Shown: positions 7,918 to 17,383, numbered from the stretch's first letter. The stretch: DNA of 64,000 nt from Chryseobacterium sp. MFBS3-17 (GCF_020687745.1 NZ_JAJEWK010000008.1:184044-248043), one strand, 5' to 3'. A program made the numbers and translations. The notes: generated from the letters alone by a model not told the origin.

Positions 7918-10026
7918 ATGAAAGGATTTTTTGTTTTTGGACTTGCTGCAGGTCCGTTCTTTTTTGCGCAGAATCTGACGCAGGACACCATCAGGACACA
8001 CGAAATTGAAAGTGTGAATTTTACAAAGGCTTTGCCGTTTTCCAAGGAAATCATTAACGTGGAAAAAGACCTGAGCCGCAAGAACCTCGGTCAGGATTTG
8101 CCGGTATTGTTGAAGAATCAGACCGCTGTAATTGCCACGTCGGATGCTGGAAACGGCATAGGCTACACCGGATTCAGAATCCGGGGTGTGGCGGGAAATG
8201 GCATTAATGTCATGATGAATGGTATTCCGTACAACGATTCCGAAAGCCAGGGCACTTTTTTCGTGAATGTACCGGATCTCACCAGTTCTGCTTCGCAGAT
8301 TGTGATTCAGCGCGGAGTAGGGACCTCTACCAACGGCGTTTCTGCATTCGGTGCCAGTGTTAATGTCATTTCCAAAGACCCGGCCGATGAATTTTACCTG
8401 AAGTCAGATAACAGCTACGGCTCGTTCAACACCTATAAATATTCAGCAGAAATAGGCAGTGGCACATTCTGGAATGACCGGCTGAGTCTCATGGGCCGCT
8501 ATACCAAAATTCACTCAGACGGCTATATAGACCGTGCGTTTTCTGACCTGGATTCCTACAATTTTACCGCCATGTTCCGGGATGATTCTACCAAACTCCG
8601 TCTGCTGGCATTCGGCGGAAAAGAAAAAACCTATCAGGCGTGGAACGGAATTGACCGCGAAACCTGGGAAACAAATCCCCGATTCAACTATTCCGGAGCA
8701 ATCTATGATGATCAATGGGAAAATATCATTGGCTATTATGATAATGAAACCGATAATTACCGCCAGAATCACTACCAGCTCCTGTGGGAACAGCGGCTCG
8801 GCAATCACTGGAATCTGGAAACAACGCTGCATTATACCAAAGGGAAAGGGTATTATGAAAATTATAAACAAGGCGATCCGTTTGCCCGTTACAACCTTCC
8901 CGATGCAAATGGCAGTGCCTACTCGGATTTTATCAGAAAAAAGTGGCTGGACAATGATTTCTACGGTGCAGTTTCTACCCTGTACGGAAAGTTTGACCGT
9001 CTGGACCTGAATATCGGAGTGGTGGGCAACCAGTATGTGGGCTGGCATTTCGGTAATGTGACGGGCGTGTACCTGCCGCAGATTAATGAACATGAATATT
9101 ACCGGAACAAATCTGTGAAAGATGAATTTTCGGGCTTTGCCAAAGCCATGTACCGCCTGGGTTCTTTCGAATTTTTCGGGGATTTGCAACTGCGGAATAT
9201 TGTCTATGATGCCCGTATTGTACAGCAGGGTGACGATGAAGGGGTGAATCTGAACAAAAACTGGTTATTCTTTAATCCAAAAGCGGGTGTCAATTACCGG
9301 ATTCCTGCCGGGAAACTCTACCTTTCCTATGCCCATGCACACCGCGAGCCCAACCGGGATGACTTGTTTGCCAATCCGGAAACTCAGGCAGAAAAATTAC
9401 ATGACTTTGAAGCGGGAATAGAAAAAAACATCGGTAAGGTAGCGTTCACGGCCAATGCCTATTATATGAATTATGTGAATCAGCTGGTGCTGAACGGGCA
9501 AATCAATAATATTGGTGAATTTATCCGCGTGAATTCTGGCAAAAGTTACCGGCTGGGGATAGAACTGGCTGCGCTTGCTAAGCTATCGGAACAATGGAAT
9601 GTGGGCGGAAATTTTTCATTAAGCAAAAATGAAAACATCGGCTTCAGAAACGAAACGTCAGAAGGAATTGTAGATCTGGGCAATACCCCGATTTCTTTTT
9701 CTCCGGAAATGATTGCCAATGTGCTGATCAGTTACCAACCGCTGAAGAACTTCAGTGTGCATCTTCAGAATCAATATGTCGGAAGTCAGTATCTGGACAA
9801 TACCCATGATGAAAATCTGAAAACCAAGGAATATTTTCTCACCGATTTCAATGCAAAATACACGCTTAGTCTGCGCAAAACCAATGTCGATTTTACGCTG
9901 CTGGTCAATAATATTTTTAACCAAAAGTACATCAACAACGGATATGTGTATGATGGGGATCCGTACTATTTTTCCCAGGCCGGAACTAATTTTATGTTCG
10001 GGGTGTCTTTTTGGATCAAACCATAA
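7918..10026 (+). CDS. TonB-dependent outer-membrane receptor, predicted thiamine importer
   Basis: A 702-residue protein: signal segment (KGFFVFGLAAGPFFFAQ, residues 2-18), a plug domain starting near residue 45 (LLKNQTAVIATSDAGN, FRIRGVAGNGINVMMNGI, QIVIQRGVGTSTNG), then a 22-strand-type barrel ending FMFGVSFWIKP. I chose the ATG at 7918 because it starts directly at the signal peptide. An in-frame ATG at 7843 would add an implausible 25-residue leader next to the riboswitch. Control by a TPP riboswitch makes thiamine or a related precursor the likely substrate, as known for riboswitch-controlled receptors of Bacteroidota. No inner-membrane PnuT-type partner or kinase follows, and a terminator ends the transcript. 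Confidence 0.9.
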   Translation: MKGFFVFGLAAGPFFFAQNLTQDTIRTHEIESVNFTKALPFSKEIINVEKDLSRKNLGQDLPVLLKNQTAVIATSDAGNGIGYTGFRIRGVAGNGINVMMNGIPYNDSESQGTFFVNVPDLTSSASQIVIQRGVGTSTNGVSAFGASVNVISKDPADEFYLKSDNSYGSFNTYKYSAEIGSGTFWNDRLSLMGRYTKIHSDGYIDRAFSDLDSYNFTAMFRDDSTKLRLLAFGGKEKTYQAWNGIDRETWETNPRFNYSGAIYDDQWENIIGYYDNETDNYRQNHYQLLWEQRLGNHWNLETTLHYTKGKGYYENYKQGDPFARYNLPDANGSAYSDFIRKKWLDNDFYGAVSTLYGKFDRLDLNIGVVGNQYVGWHFGNVTGVYLPQINEHEYYRNKSVKDEFSGFAKAMYRLGSFEFFGDLQLRNIVYDARIVQQGDDEGVNLNKNWLFFNPKAGVNYRIPAGKLYLSYAHAHREPNRDDLFANPETQAEKLHDFEAGIEKNIGKVAFTANAYYMNYVNQLVLNGQINNIGEFIRVNSGKSYRLGIELAALAKLSEQWNVGGNFSLSKNENIGFRNETSEGIVDLGNTPISFSPEMIANVLISYQPLKNFSVHLQNQYVGSQYLDNTHDENLKTKEYFLTDFNAKYTLSLRKTNVDFTLLVNNIFNQKYINNGYVYDGDPYYFSQAGTNFMFGVSFWIKP

Positions 10027-10087
10027 GAAAACGGACAGACGGACTACGGGATTTCATTTTATTTATCCCTTTCATATTCATATTTTT

Positions 10088-10113
10088 AAGGTCGTCATCA
10101 GACGGCCTTTTTT
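10088..10113 (+). terminator. Rho-independent terminator after the thiamine receptor
   Basis: AAGGTCGTC (10088-10096) pairs with GACGGCCTT (10101-10109) with one G-T pair and an ATCA loop. A T-run follows. Confidence 0.85.
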
Positions 10114-10146
10114 ATGGCCGGAATTTATACTTCGGCAAAAAAACGT

Positions 10147-10154
10147 TAAATTTG
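10147..10154 (+). promoter_or_regulatory. -7 promoter box of the HU-fold gene
   Basis: TAAATTTG fits TAnnTTTG and ends 7 bases before the ATG at 10162, predicting a very short or absent leader. Confidence 0.45.
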
Positions 10155-10161
10155 CCGGTAA

Positions 10162-10878
10162 ATGAAAATCTCTGCTCTCATTCTTGCGTATCTCACGGAA
10201 AATGGCCGGGTCCGGATTACGGGCTTTGGTGATTTTTACCTTGAAAATGCTGCTGCTGTACTCAGCAGCGGGAATAAAATTTTGCTGCCGCCGGCCAAGA
10301 AAATTACCTGGTCTCCGGATTATCATGCCGAAGGTGACGATTTTGAAAAATACGTGGCGCATGCCCGCAACAGCAGCCTGCAGGAAGCTGCAGATGAGAT
10401 AAAAGTACAGGTTACCTACTGGAAAAATAAACTGAACGAAGCCGAAAATTTTGAGGTAGAGGAGCTGGGAGCATTCAAATTTTCTCTGGATGAGGTGCAG
10501 TTTGAGGGAAGCAGAATTCAGCATGAAATGTCAGATTTCTATGGCCTAGAGGAGATTAACCTGACCGATCTGAAGAAAAAGAAAGGCAGGAACGCCGAAT
10601 CCCGAGGATCTTTCCGTATAGGAAAAGTACTGATCTGGACACTGGTGCTGGGAATCCCGGCAGTGGCACTGGCTTATTTCGGAATCACCCAGCCGGAGAA
10701 AGTGTTTGGTAAAAAATCATTTGATCTGGCAGATCTTAAAATCTCATCGGGCGAAAAAACAACACCACCCGTCACCGCAGACTCTACCCATATGAACGTG
10801 AAAGACTCGCTGGAACATATCGTGCCGGATTCTGCCGCTACGGCTACAGAAACAGCAGTGGGCAGTAATAATAAATAA
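10162..10878 (+). CDS. Bacterial CCDC81-like HU-domain membrane protein lacking a SPOR domain
   Basis: A 238-residue protein. Residues 1-60 (GRVRITGFGDFYLEN, LPPAKKITWSPDY) and about 60-125 (LGAFKFSLDEVQFEG) look like the paired HU-fold domains that bacterial CCDC81-like proteins carry at the N-terminus. A basic stretch (DLKKKKGRNAESRGS) precedes one transmembrane helix (about residues 153-173), leaving a Ser/Thr-rich tail of about 65 residues outside. Relatives in Bacteroidota usually end in a peptidoglycan-binding SPOR domain. It is missing here, and the tail simply stops at ATETAVGSNNK. The acyl-CoA thioesterase gene follows after 11 bp. Confidence 0.65.
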   Translation: MKISALILAYLTENGRVRITGFGDFYLENAAAVLSSGNKILLPPAKKITWSPDYHAEGDDFEKYVAHARNSSLQEAADEIKVQVTYWKNKLNEAENFEVEELGAFKFSLDEVQFEGSRIQHEMSDFYGLEEINLTDLKKKKGRNAESRGSFRIGKVLIWTLVLGIPAVALAYFGITQPEKVFGKKSFDLADLKISSGEKTTPPVTADSTHMNVKDSLEHIVPDSAATATETAVGSNNK

Positions 10879-10889
10879 GTAAATTTTAC

Positions 10890-11405
10890 ATGGCAAAAAT
10901 CAAAAAAGCAATTGATTCGCTTACCGTGATGACCAATATTGTACTTCCGAATGAGACCAATTCGCTCAGAAATCTCTTCGGCGGCGAACTGCTGTCCAAA
11001 ATGGACCGCTGTGCCTCCATCTCGGCAGCCCGGCATTGCGAAAGACGTGTGGTCACCGCTTCTGTAAATCATGTTTCCTTTAATCATCCGATTCCGGAAG
11101 GCGGGATTGTGGTACTGGAGTCCAAAGTATCCCGTGCATTTTCCACATCCATGGAGATTTATGTGGATGTATGGCTGGATGATCCCATTAACCAGAAAAA
11201 AATCCACACCAATGAGGGCATCTATACTTTTGTGGCAGTAGATGAATTTAACCGGCCGATTCCGATTCCACAGATGGAGCCGGAAACGGAAGAGGAACAA
11301 CAACGTTTTGATGCAGCTCTGCGCAGAAAAGAACTCTCACTGATTCTCTCCGGGAGAATGAAACCTGCTGATTCGGTGGAATTAAAGAAATTATTCGGTT
11401 CCTGA
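10890..11405 (+). CDS. Acyl-CoA thioesterase (hotdog fold, YciA/BACH type)
   Basis: A 171-residue cytosolic enzyme with a single hotdog domain. NSLRNLFGGELLSKMD near residues 24-39 carries the Asn and the G-G-x-L/V-h-x-x-(M/L)-D pattern of the active-site helix, and VTASVNHVSFNHPI is the following strand. It should hydrolyse acyl-CoA to free acid and CoA. Chain-length preference cannot be read from sequence. It is cotranscribed with the HU-fold gene (11 bp gap) and followed after 34 bp by a hydroxyacid dehydrogenase. Confidence 0.85.
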   Translation: MAKIKKAIDSLTVMTNIVLPNETNSLRNLFGGELLSKMDRCASISAARHCERRVVTASVNHVSFNHPIPEGGIVVLESKVSRAFSTSMEIYVDVWLDDPINQKKIHTNEGIYTFVAVDEFNRPIPIPQMEPETEEEQQRFDAALRRKELSLILSGRMKPADSVELKKLFGS

Positions 11406-11439
11406 AACCCTCCTGAACCGGGTAAGACCTGTTTTAAAA

Positions 11440-12378
11440 ATGAAAATCCTTCAACTTGACAAGAATGACCCGCTGATTGCAGAACGGCTCACTGCAAACT
11501 GCTTTGAGGTACACGAAGATCACGAATCTGCTTATGAAGAAATTCTGGAGAAAATTCATCTGTACGAAGGCATCATCATCCGCAGCAGAATTCCGCTGGA
11601 TGAAAATTTCCTATTGCGGTCCTCTCATCTAAAATTTATAGCCCGGGTAGGAGCCGGTATGGAAAATATAAACTGTGCCGTGGCCGAAAAACTGGGTATT
11701 CATCTGATCAGTTCGCCAGAAGGCAACCGCGATTCTGTGGCCGAACATGTAGTGGGAATGCTCATGATTCTGATGCATCGTCTGTTTATTGCTTCCGTAG
11801 AAGTGAAAAACGGCATCTGGAAACGTGAGGAAAACCGGGGTGATGAACTGATGGGAAAAACCTTTGGCATTATCGGTTACGGAAATATGGGAAAAGCGGT
11901 GGCCAGAAGACTTTCCGGATTCGGGTGTACGGTGATTTTTCACGACATCCTGCCCGGTCTGTCAGATCAGTATGCCACTCAGGTCTCTTTGGATCACTTG
12001 AAAAGCGAAGCAGATGTCATCAGCCTGCATCTGCCCATCACGCCGGAAACGCATCATCTGGTCGATGCCGCGTTCATCTCGGAGATGAAAAAAGATTTCT
12101 ATCTGATCAATACCGCCAGGGGGAAAAACGTAAAAACTAAAGATTTAGTTGAGGCGCTGAAATCCGGTAAGGTAAAAGGAGCTGCGCTGGATGTACTGGA
12201 GTTTGAGAAATCTTCTTTCGAGCATCTGGAGGGTGATAACGATGACCTTCGCTTCCTGCTGCAGTCTGAGAACGTGCTGGTTACGCCACATATTGCCGGG
12301 TGGACCCATCAAAGCAAAAAAAAACTTGCCTGCTTTATTGCAGACAAGATTTTGAAACGCTATAATATTAAAGCTTAA
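11440..12378 (+). CDS. D-2-hydroxyacid dehydrogenase, phosphoglycerate dehydrogenase-like
   Basis: A 312-residue NAD-dependent dehydrogenase. The Rossmann motif GIIGYGNMGKAVARR is centred near residue 150. Catalytic residues of the family are visible: Arg in INTARGKNV, Glu in the ALDVLEFE region, and His in TPHIAGWTHQS. RVGAGMENIN near residue 72 is the substrate-loop motif. The length without a C-terminal ACT domain matches short SerA-type enzymes of Bacteroidota, but other 2-hydroxyacid substrates are possible. Its stop codon overlaps that of the convergent neighbour in a shared TTAA (12375-12378). Confidence 0.8.
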   Translation: MKILQLDKNDPLIAERLTANCFEVHEDHESAYEEILEKIHLYEGIIIRSRIPLDENFLLRSSHLKFIARVGAGMENINCAVAEKLGIHLISSPEGNRDSVAEHVVGMLMILMHRLFIASVEVKNGIWKREENRGDELMGKTFGIIGYGNMGKAVARRLSGFGCTVIFHDILPGLSDQYATQVSLDHLKSEADVISLHLPITPETHHLVDAAFISEMKKDFYLINTARGKNVKTKDLVEALKSGKVKGAALDVLEFEKSSFEHLEGDNDDLRFLLQSENVLVTPHIAGWTHQSKKKLACFIADKILKRYNIKA

Positions 12379-14165
12379 ACCAGTTCCGGCGTTACTTTCA
12401 TATTTTTCACCTGAGCCTCGCAGACATTCAGTTCGCTTTGTATTTTTCCGTTTTCATTGCGGAAGAATGTAGTTACGGAAAACAATTCTCTGTAATAACT
12501 GATGCCATCCAGAAGATTATTTTTAAAAGCTTCCAGCTTTTTAATTTTCTGCGGGGTCAATTGCAGGCTGCTCTGAATTTGCTGCTGCAGGTGATCTATG
12601 TACAAATACAGTTCTTTGATGAACATATGCGGCCGGTTGCTGTGATTTTCCACGGGTTTTTCGCCATAGATGTGTTTCATCATATCTTTCAGCGACACTT
12701 CATTTGAAAAATAAGCCATATTTGGTCCCGGACAAACCACAACACCCTGCTGCTGACCTTTTACCGGAATGCCCATTTCCAGGTGGGAAGCATTGGCCAG
12801 ACCCACGCATAAACAGGCTTTTTCAGTGATTTCCGCATGCCCGCGGCTGTATTCCTCAGGAGTAAGATCTGTTTTTGCCTTCAGTTCCTGGATTTTCAGA
12901 TCCTGGTATTTCTTGGAAGCCGTACAGATCCCTTCCGGGTCATGGTCTTTGCTCAGAGCCAGGTATTTCTTCGGGCAGGAACTTCCGGCCTTACCGGCTG
13001 CGATTCTGTTGTTTTTATGAAATTCATTGGTGGTACCTTTCACGGTGTTGAAAGGGACACCCAGCGGAGAGATATTGCTTAAATATAAATCTTCTTCGCC
13101 GGCACGGGCAAGCAGACTGCGGGTTTGCTGGTCCACAGAAGTGGCTTCAGGTACCAGCAGAAACGGAGAACCCCAGCCTACAGAATCTACCTGATAGTGA
13201 CTCAGCAGAAACTGATGCTCTTCTGCCGTACCGACGCCTCCCTGCACGGTGATTTTAATTTCCGGTGCTGTGGCGGGAATGGTTTTGTCTTTCGCGTCCA
13301 GCGCTTTGGTGAAAAGTGAAAATGCAGACTGTTCCAGTTCATTTTTCTGATTTCTGAATTCTTCTACAATGGGTCCCATCAGCAATCCTTCGGTGGCAAA
13401 TGCATGTCCGCCGCAGTTCAGTCCGGATTCTATGCGGTATTCTGAAACCCAGAGTCCTTTTTTAGCAAGAAAATTTCCCTGAATCATGGCAGAGCGGAAA
13501 TCGCTGACTTTCAGAATGATTTTTTTCTGAAAACGACCTTCTGCATCAGGATAGAAATTATCAAAAGTCTCCAGGTAGCTGTACAGCCTTGGGTTCATTC
13601 CGGCAGAGAATACCACAGCGGATTGCACCGTGCTGAGGGCAAATCCGCGCAAAGCCGCATGGGCGTCATTATACATCACCGGCAATTGCTCCCCTTTTTC
13701 AAAGTTGTCTTTATCCACCTTGGTCATGATGTTCACGTCTATGCTGCCCGGATGAAAATACTGATCCAGCAGTTTTTTCACCTCCTGAATATTGTTTTTC
13801 TGAGTGGTGATCACGTTTTCCAGTTTCTCTTTCAGTTCAGAATTGGAAGGAAGTGTGCTCAGAAAATCTTCGAATTTCAGTTTGTTTGTGGTGATTTCCT
13901 GTTTAAAGCTGTTGAACTTTTCAGTAACAACCTTATCCAGCAGATTCAGGTAGTTGGTGATTCTTTTGGCCCGGAAATCTTCAGCTTTTTTGGTGATTTC
14001 CTCGTAAGGTTGTTTGAAATTTCGGGCATACAGCGCCGTCATTTTTTCAATAAGATCATCATCCATGATGGAGATTACGGAATCTATTCCGTATTGTGCT
14101 ACCCGCGCCGGACTGTCTATAGTAAAAGCCAGTCCCATTACGGGGATGTGAAAGTTATGTGTCAT
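12375..14165 (-). CDS. Conserved protein of unknown function, possible nitronate-monooxygenase-like TIM barrel
   Basis: A 596-residue cytosolic protein that I do not recognise with certainty. The start FHIPVMGLAFTIDSPARVAQ followed by GIDSVISIMDDDLIEKM resembles the first strands of FMN-dependent TIM barrels of the nitronate monooxygenase type. GLNCGGHAFATEG and VQGGVGTAEEHQFLL could be the flavin phosphate-binding turns. A helical insertion (about residues 50-130) and cysteine-bearing segments (SSCPKKYLALSKD, EKACLCVGLANAS, VVVCPGPNM) are conspicuous. I place the start at 14165 (MTHNFHIP), since the longer frame to 14243 adds a leader that fits poorly. The gene stands alone, convergent with the dehydrogenase. 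Confidence 0.5.
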   Translation of the reverse strand: MTHNFHIPVMGLAFTIDSPARVAQYGIDSVISIMDDDLIEKMTALYARNFKQPYEEITKKAEDFRAKRITNYLNLLDKVVTEKFNSFKQEITTNKLKFEDFLSTLPSNSELKEKLENVITTQKNNIQEVKKLLDQYFHPGSIDVNIMTKVDKDNFEKGEQLPVMYNDAHAALRGFALSTVQSAVVFSAGMNPRLYSYLETFDNFYPDAEGRFQKKIILKVSDFRSAMIQGNFLAKKGLWVSEYRIESGLNCGGHAFATEGLLMGPIVEEFRNQKNELEQSAFSLFTKALDAKDKTIPATAPEIKITVQGGVGTAEEHQFLLSHYQVDSVGWGSPFLLVPEATSVDQQTRSLLARAGEEDLYLSNISPLGVPFNTVKGTTNEFHKNNRIAAGKAGSSCPKKYLALSKDHDPEGICTASKKYQDLKIQELKAKTDLTPEEYSRGHAEITEKACLCVGLANASHLEMGIPVKGQQQGVVVCPGPNMAYFSNEVSLKDMMKHIYGEKPVENHSNRPHMFIKELYLYIDHLQQQIQSSLQLTPQKIKKLEAFKNNLLDGISYYRELFSVTTFFRNENGKIQSELNVCEAQVKNMKVTPELV

Positions 14166-14333
14166 TGATACAATTGAATATAAATGTAGTAAGTTCTCAA
14201 AGATACAGAAATAAGGGCAAGCGCAGTATATGATTTTGGTCACCGCTTCTGTTAAAATAATCTTAATGTTCCGGCAATCACCCGGTTTGTCATAGTGATT
14301 TTGCTAAATTGCATGCTGTTTCAAAAATGAGTT

Positions 14334-15596
14334 ATGAAGAATTGTCTATGGTTAAGTGTTCTCTGTTTGTTTCTTTTGTTTTCATGTAAAAAGGAGGTGG
14401 GCACAAGCCCTGAAGAACCCGAAACCTTGCTGCCTAATTTTGGCAATGTAAATCTGGATGATGTTTTTCATAAAAAAGACAGCCGGTTGGCCAGCAAAGA
14501 TTCTGTGCATGCAGTGATTGAGCAGTACTATTCCTCTGTGTGGGAAGGGGGAGATGTATGGGGCGGATTTTTAATTGCCAAAGGCGATGATATTCTCTAT
14601 GAAGGCTACCGCGGCTTTGCCCAGGATCACCAGCAGTCTCCCATCACCCAAACCACGCCGCTTCATGTGGCGTCCATTAGCAAATCCATTACGGCAATGG
14701 CGGTCCTGAAACTGGTGGAAGCCGGTAAACTGGCTCTGGAAGATGAGGTTTCAAAGTATTTCCCGGGATTTCCCTATCCGGGCGTTACAGTGATGTCACT
14801 GCTCACCCAGCGCAGTGGTCTGCCCAAATATGAATATTTCATAGAAAAAATAGACCCTGCTCCGGCAGAACTTTCCAAGAAATTCCTGACCAACCAGGAC
14901 ATTATGAATATGATGCTGAAGTACAAACCGGAAGCCGCCCGTGCGCCCGATACCGGTTTTATGTACTGCAATTCCAATTATGCGGTGCTGGCGTTGCTGA
15001 TAGAGAAAGTGACCGGTACGTATTTTCCGGATGCGATGGAGCAGATGGTTTTTAAGCCCCTGAAAATGAAAAACAGTTTTGTGTTTCAGGAGAAAGATAC
15101 CCTTACTGCAGCAAAATCTTTTTATAACCGCGGTCCCAAAGTGCATCCCTATGACCGTCTGGATTTGATTTATGGTGATAAAAATGTGTACACCACGCCC
15201 CGTGATTTATTCAATTTCTCCAAGGCCATGTATGCTCCGGATTTTCTGAGAGCAGATCTCAAACAAATGATTTTCCAGCCGTACAGCAATGAAAAACCGG
15301 GAATCAATAATTATGGCATCGGTTTCAGAATGAAGGTCTATGATGACTCTAAACTCACCTACCATACCGGGTGGTGGCATGGTACCAATTCGGTATTTGC
15401 TCACTTGCTGGGATCCAATGTGACCATTGTATCCATCGGTAATAAATTTTCCAGATTGCCCTATACCGCGTTGGCACTGGCAAGCCTTTTCGGGCAATAT
15501 CCGGTGGAAATTGAGCGTTTAAGAAAAACCCTGGATTTTCCGGCCTTAGATTCGGCGAACAGTAAATCTGATTCTGCAGCGGTAAGTGCAGAATAA
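14334..15596 (+). CDS. Serine hydrolase lipoprotein (beta-lactamase/DD-peptidase fold)
   Basis: A 420-residue lipoprotein (lipobox LFSC, Cys18) of the class C beta-lactamase/penicillin-binding fold. The active-site SxxK is SISK with Ser114 and Lys117, the second motif is YCN at residues 211-213, and HTGWWHG near residue 345 replaces the KTG box. Proteins of this family cleave D-amino-acid peptides, esters or lactams. Substrate is unknown and a role in resistance should not be assumed. A Cys-rich N-terminus followed by a 30-residue linker suggests the enzyme is tethered to a membrane and faces the periplasm or surface. Confidence 0.85.
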   Translation: MKNCLWLSVLCLFLLFSCKKEVGTSPEEPETLLPNFGNVNLDDVFHKKDSRLASKDSVHAVIEQYYSSVWEGGDVWGGFLIAKGDDILYEGYRGFAQDHQQSPITQTTPLHVASISKSITAMAVLKLVEAGKLALEDEVSKYFPGFPYPGVTVMSLLTQRSGLPKYEYFIEKIDPAPAELSKKFLTNQDIMNMMLKYKPEAARAPDTGFMYCNSNYAVLALLIEKVTGTYFPDAMEQMVFKPLKMKNSFVFQEKDTLTAAKSFYNRGPKVHPYDRLDLIYGDKNVYTTPRDLFNFSKAMYAPDFLRADLKQMIFQPYSNEKPGINNYGIGFRMKVYDDSKLTYHTGWWHGTNSVFAHLLGSNVTIVSIGNKFSRLPYTALALASLFGQYPVEIERLRKTLDFPALDSANSKSDSAAVSAE

Positions 15597-15600
15597 ATTT

Positions 15601-15608
15601 TAAATTTG
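15601..15608 (+). promoter_or_regulatory. -7 promoter box of the Big_5 lipoprotein gene
   Basis: TAAATTTG fits TAnnTTTG and ends 14 bases before the ATG at 15623. Confidence 0.45.
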
Positions 15609-15622
15609 CACAAATTCTACTC

Positions 15623-17383
15623 ATGAAAAAACTGTTTCTGTTGTCAGTTTTGGCTGCTGTTTTATGGTCCTGCGCACGGGTGGGTTCACCCATTGGTGGC
15701 GAACGGGACAGCCTGGCACCGCGTGTGCTGGGAACAAGCATAGATACGCCACGCGTTCTGGTACCCAGAGATCTGAAAGAGCTTAGAATTGATTTTGATG
15801 AGTATATTACGCTGAAAGAGATCAACAAGAATCTCATTATCTCGCCGCCCATCCGCAAAATTACCAGAATTATGCCTTCCAACCTTGCAACCCGGCATAT
15901 TCTGATTCAGTGGGAAGATACGTTGCAGGCCAACACCACATATAGTTTTAATTTCGGGAGCTCCATACAGGATAATAACGAAGGAAATGTGCTGCCATAT
16001 TATAACTTTGCCTTCTCTACCGGAGAGAAAATTGATGATTACTACATCAGCGGCGAAGTAACCGAGGGCGCACAAATCCGGGCATCCGGAGCCAAAATCA
16101 ATAAAGTGGTCGGCTTATATCAGTACAAAGATTCCATGGATTACCGCCAGAAACCCTATTACATTACCCGGGTAGATGATGATGGCTACTATGAACTGAA
16201 CTATCTTTCGCCGGGAACCTATAAGATTGTGGCGTTTGAGGATGAAAACGGAAATTCAGTCTTTGACCCCGGTAAAGAAAAAATTGCTTTCAGAAAAGAT
16301 TCGGTAGTAGTGGAACAGTCCGTCTCGGGAATTCCGCTGCAGCTGTATCCCAGTCAGAAAGCATTGCGGTACACGGAAATGAAAGAAAATCCGGGCGGAG
16401 TTCTGATGCTTTTTGAAGGAAACCCGGATCAGGTTGAGGTTTCAGCGGTCTCAGAAAAGCTTAAAAACTATAAAGTCACCCACCGCCAAAAATCGGACAG
16501 TGTGCACATCTGGTTTGATGCCGTGAGCCAGAACATTGGCACCGAATCTACAGAAAATTTAAAATTCAGTTACGATACAGGCCAGAAGCAGGATACGGTT
16601 TCGGTATTCTATAAAAGGAATAAGGATATGGAGATGACCCTGGCCAACCAGAAAGGTAATTTGCTGCCACCAAAAACGGAATTGGAAATTGTGAGCAATT
16701 TTATGATAGACCGTATACAGCCGGAAAAATGGACGCTTACCATAGACAGTACCACAGCCATACCACTTTCTGCCAGAATTTCTGAAACAAATCCCTATAA
16801 AATCTTTGTAAAAGGTGAATTTGAGGAAGGAAAATCCTACCAGCTCACTATACCCAGTAAAACAGTTTCCTCTTTTTATGAAAGTACGGCAAATCCGTAT
16901 CGTTTCGATTTTGAGGCAGACCAAATTCAGAACTATGGCAGTTTTACCGTTCGTCTTAAAAATCAGCCGCCGGGTAAATTCTGGCTGCAGTTGCTGGATG
17001 CTTCAGAAAATATCATGTATCAGAGATACACAGATGAGTCCGAACTGAAATTTCCGGTGATGAAACCGGGCGAGTATTTTGTGCGGTTACTGGCAGATCC
17101 GAACGGAAACCGGCATTGGGATGTGGCGAGTCTGCAGCAGGAAACTTTTGCAGAAGATGCTTTCGTGTTCTTTAAAAAAGTGACCATAAGACCGCTGTGG
17201 GAGCTGGTAGAAGACTGGGATTTTCAGGATCCCCGCAAGTTGGATTTGCTGAAGCCGGAAACTTCTGCGCCACAATCCCCGCAAACCAGTCCGCAGCGCA
17301 ATCAGCAACAAAATAATCCGCTTCAGCAGAACAGGGGTGGTGCAGTACAAGGCTCATCCAGAACACTACAGGTCAGACCATGA
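15623..17383 (+). CDS. Ig-like (Big_5) domain lipoprotein
   Basis: A 586-residue lipoprotein (lipobox LWSC, Cys17). After PIGGERDSLAPRV comes an N-terminal Ig-like domain of the Big_5 kind (about residues 30-135: LRIDFDEYITL, ANTTYSFNFGSSIQDNNEGN). A longer beta-rich region then contains LSPGTYKIVAFEDENGN and PGEYFVRLLADPNGNRHWD, two copies of a pattern typical of prealbumin-like domains. The final 50 residues are rich in Gln, Asn and Pro (QNRGGAVQG). Such proteins are widespread in Bacteroidota and uncharacterised. The next gene overlaps by ATGA. Confidence 0.75.
   Translation: MKKLFLLSVLAAVLWSCARVGSPIGGERDSLAPRVLGTSIDTPRVLVPRDLKELRIDFDEYITLKEINKNLIISPPIRKITRIMPSNLATRHILIQWEDTLQANTTYSFNFGSSIQDNNEGNVLPYYNFAFSTGEKIDDYYISGEVTEGAQIRASGAKINKVVGLYQYKDSMDYRQKPYYITRVDDDGYYELNYLSPGTYKIVAFEDENGNSVFDPGKEKIAFRKDSVVVEQSVSGIPLQLYPSQKALRYTEMKENPGGVLMLFEGNPDQVEVSAVSEKLKNYKVTHRQKSDSVHIWFDAVSQNIGTESTENLKFSYDTGQKQDTVSVFYKRNKDMEMTLANQKGNLLPPKTELEIVSNFMIDRIQPEKWTLTIDSTTAIPLSARISETNPYKIFVKGEFEEGKSYQLTIPSKTVSSFYESTANPYRFDFEADQIQNYGSFTVRLKNQPPGKFWLQLLDASENIMYQRYTDESELKFPVMKPGEYFVRLLADPNGNRHWDVASLQQETFAEDAFVFFKKVTIRPLWELVEDWDFQDPRKLDLLKPETSAPQSPQTSPQRNQQQNNPLQQNRGGAVQGSSRTLQVRP

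Noticed and set aside
14334..15596. Beta-lactamase resistance gene
   Set aside because: The SxxK/YxN serine hydrolase fold is shared by many esterases and peptidases; HTG in place of KTG and the lipoprotein form do not support a resistance claim.
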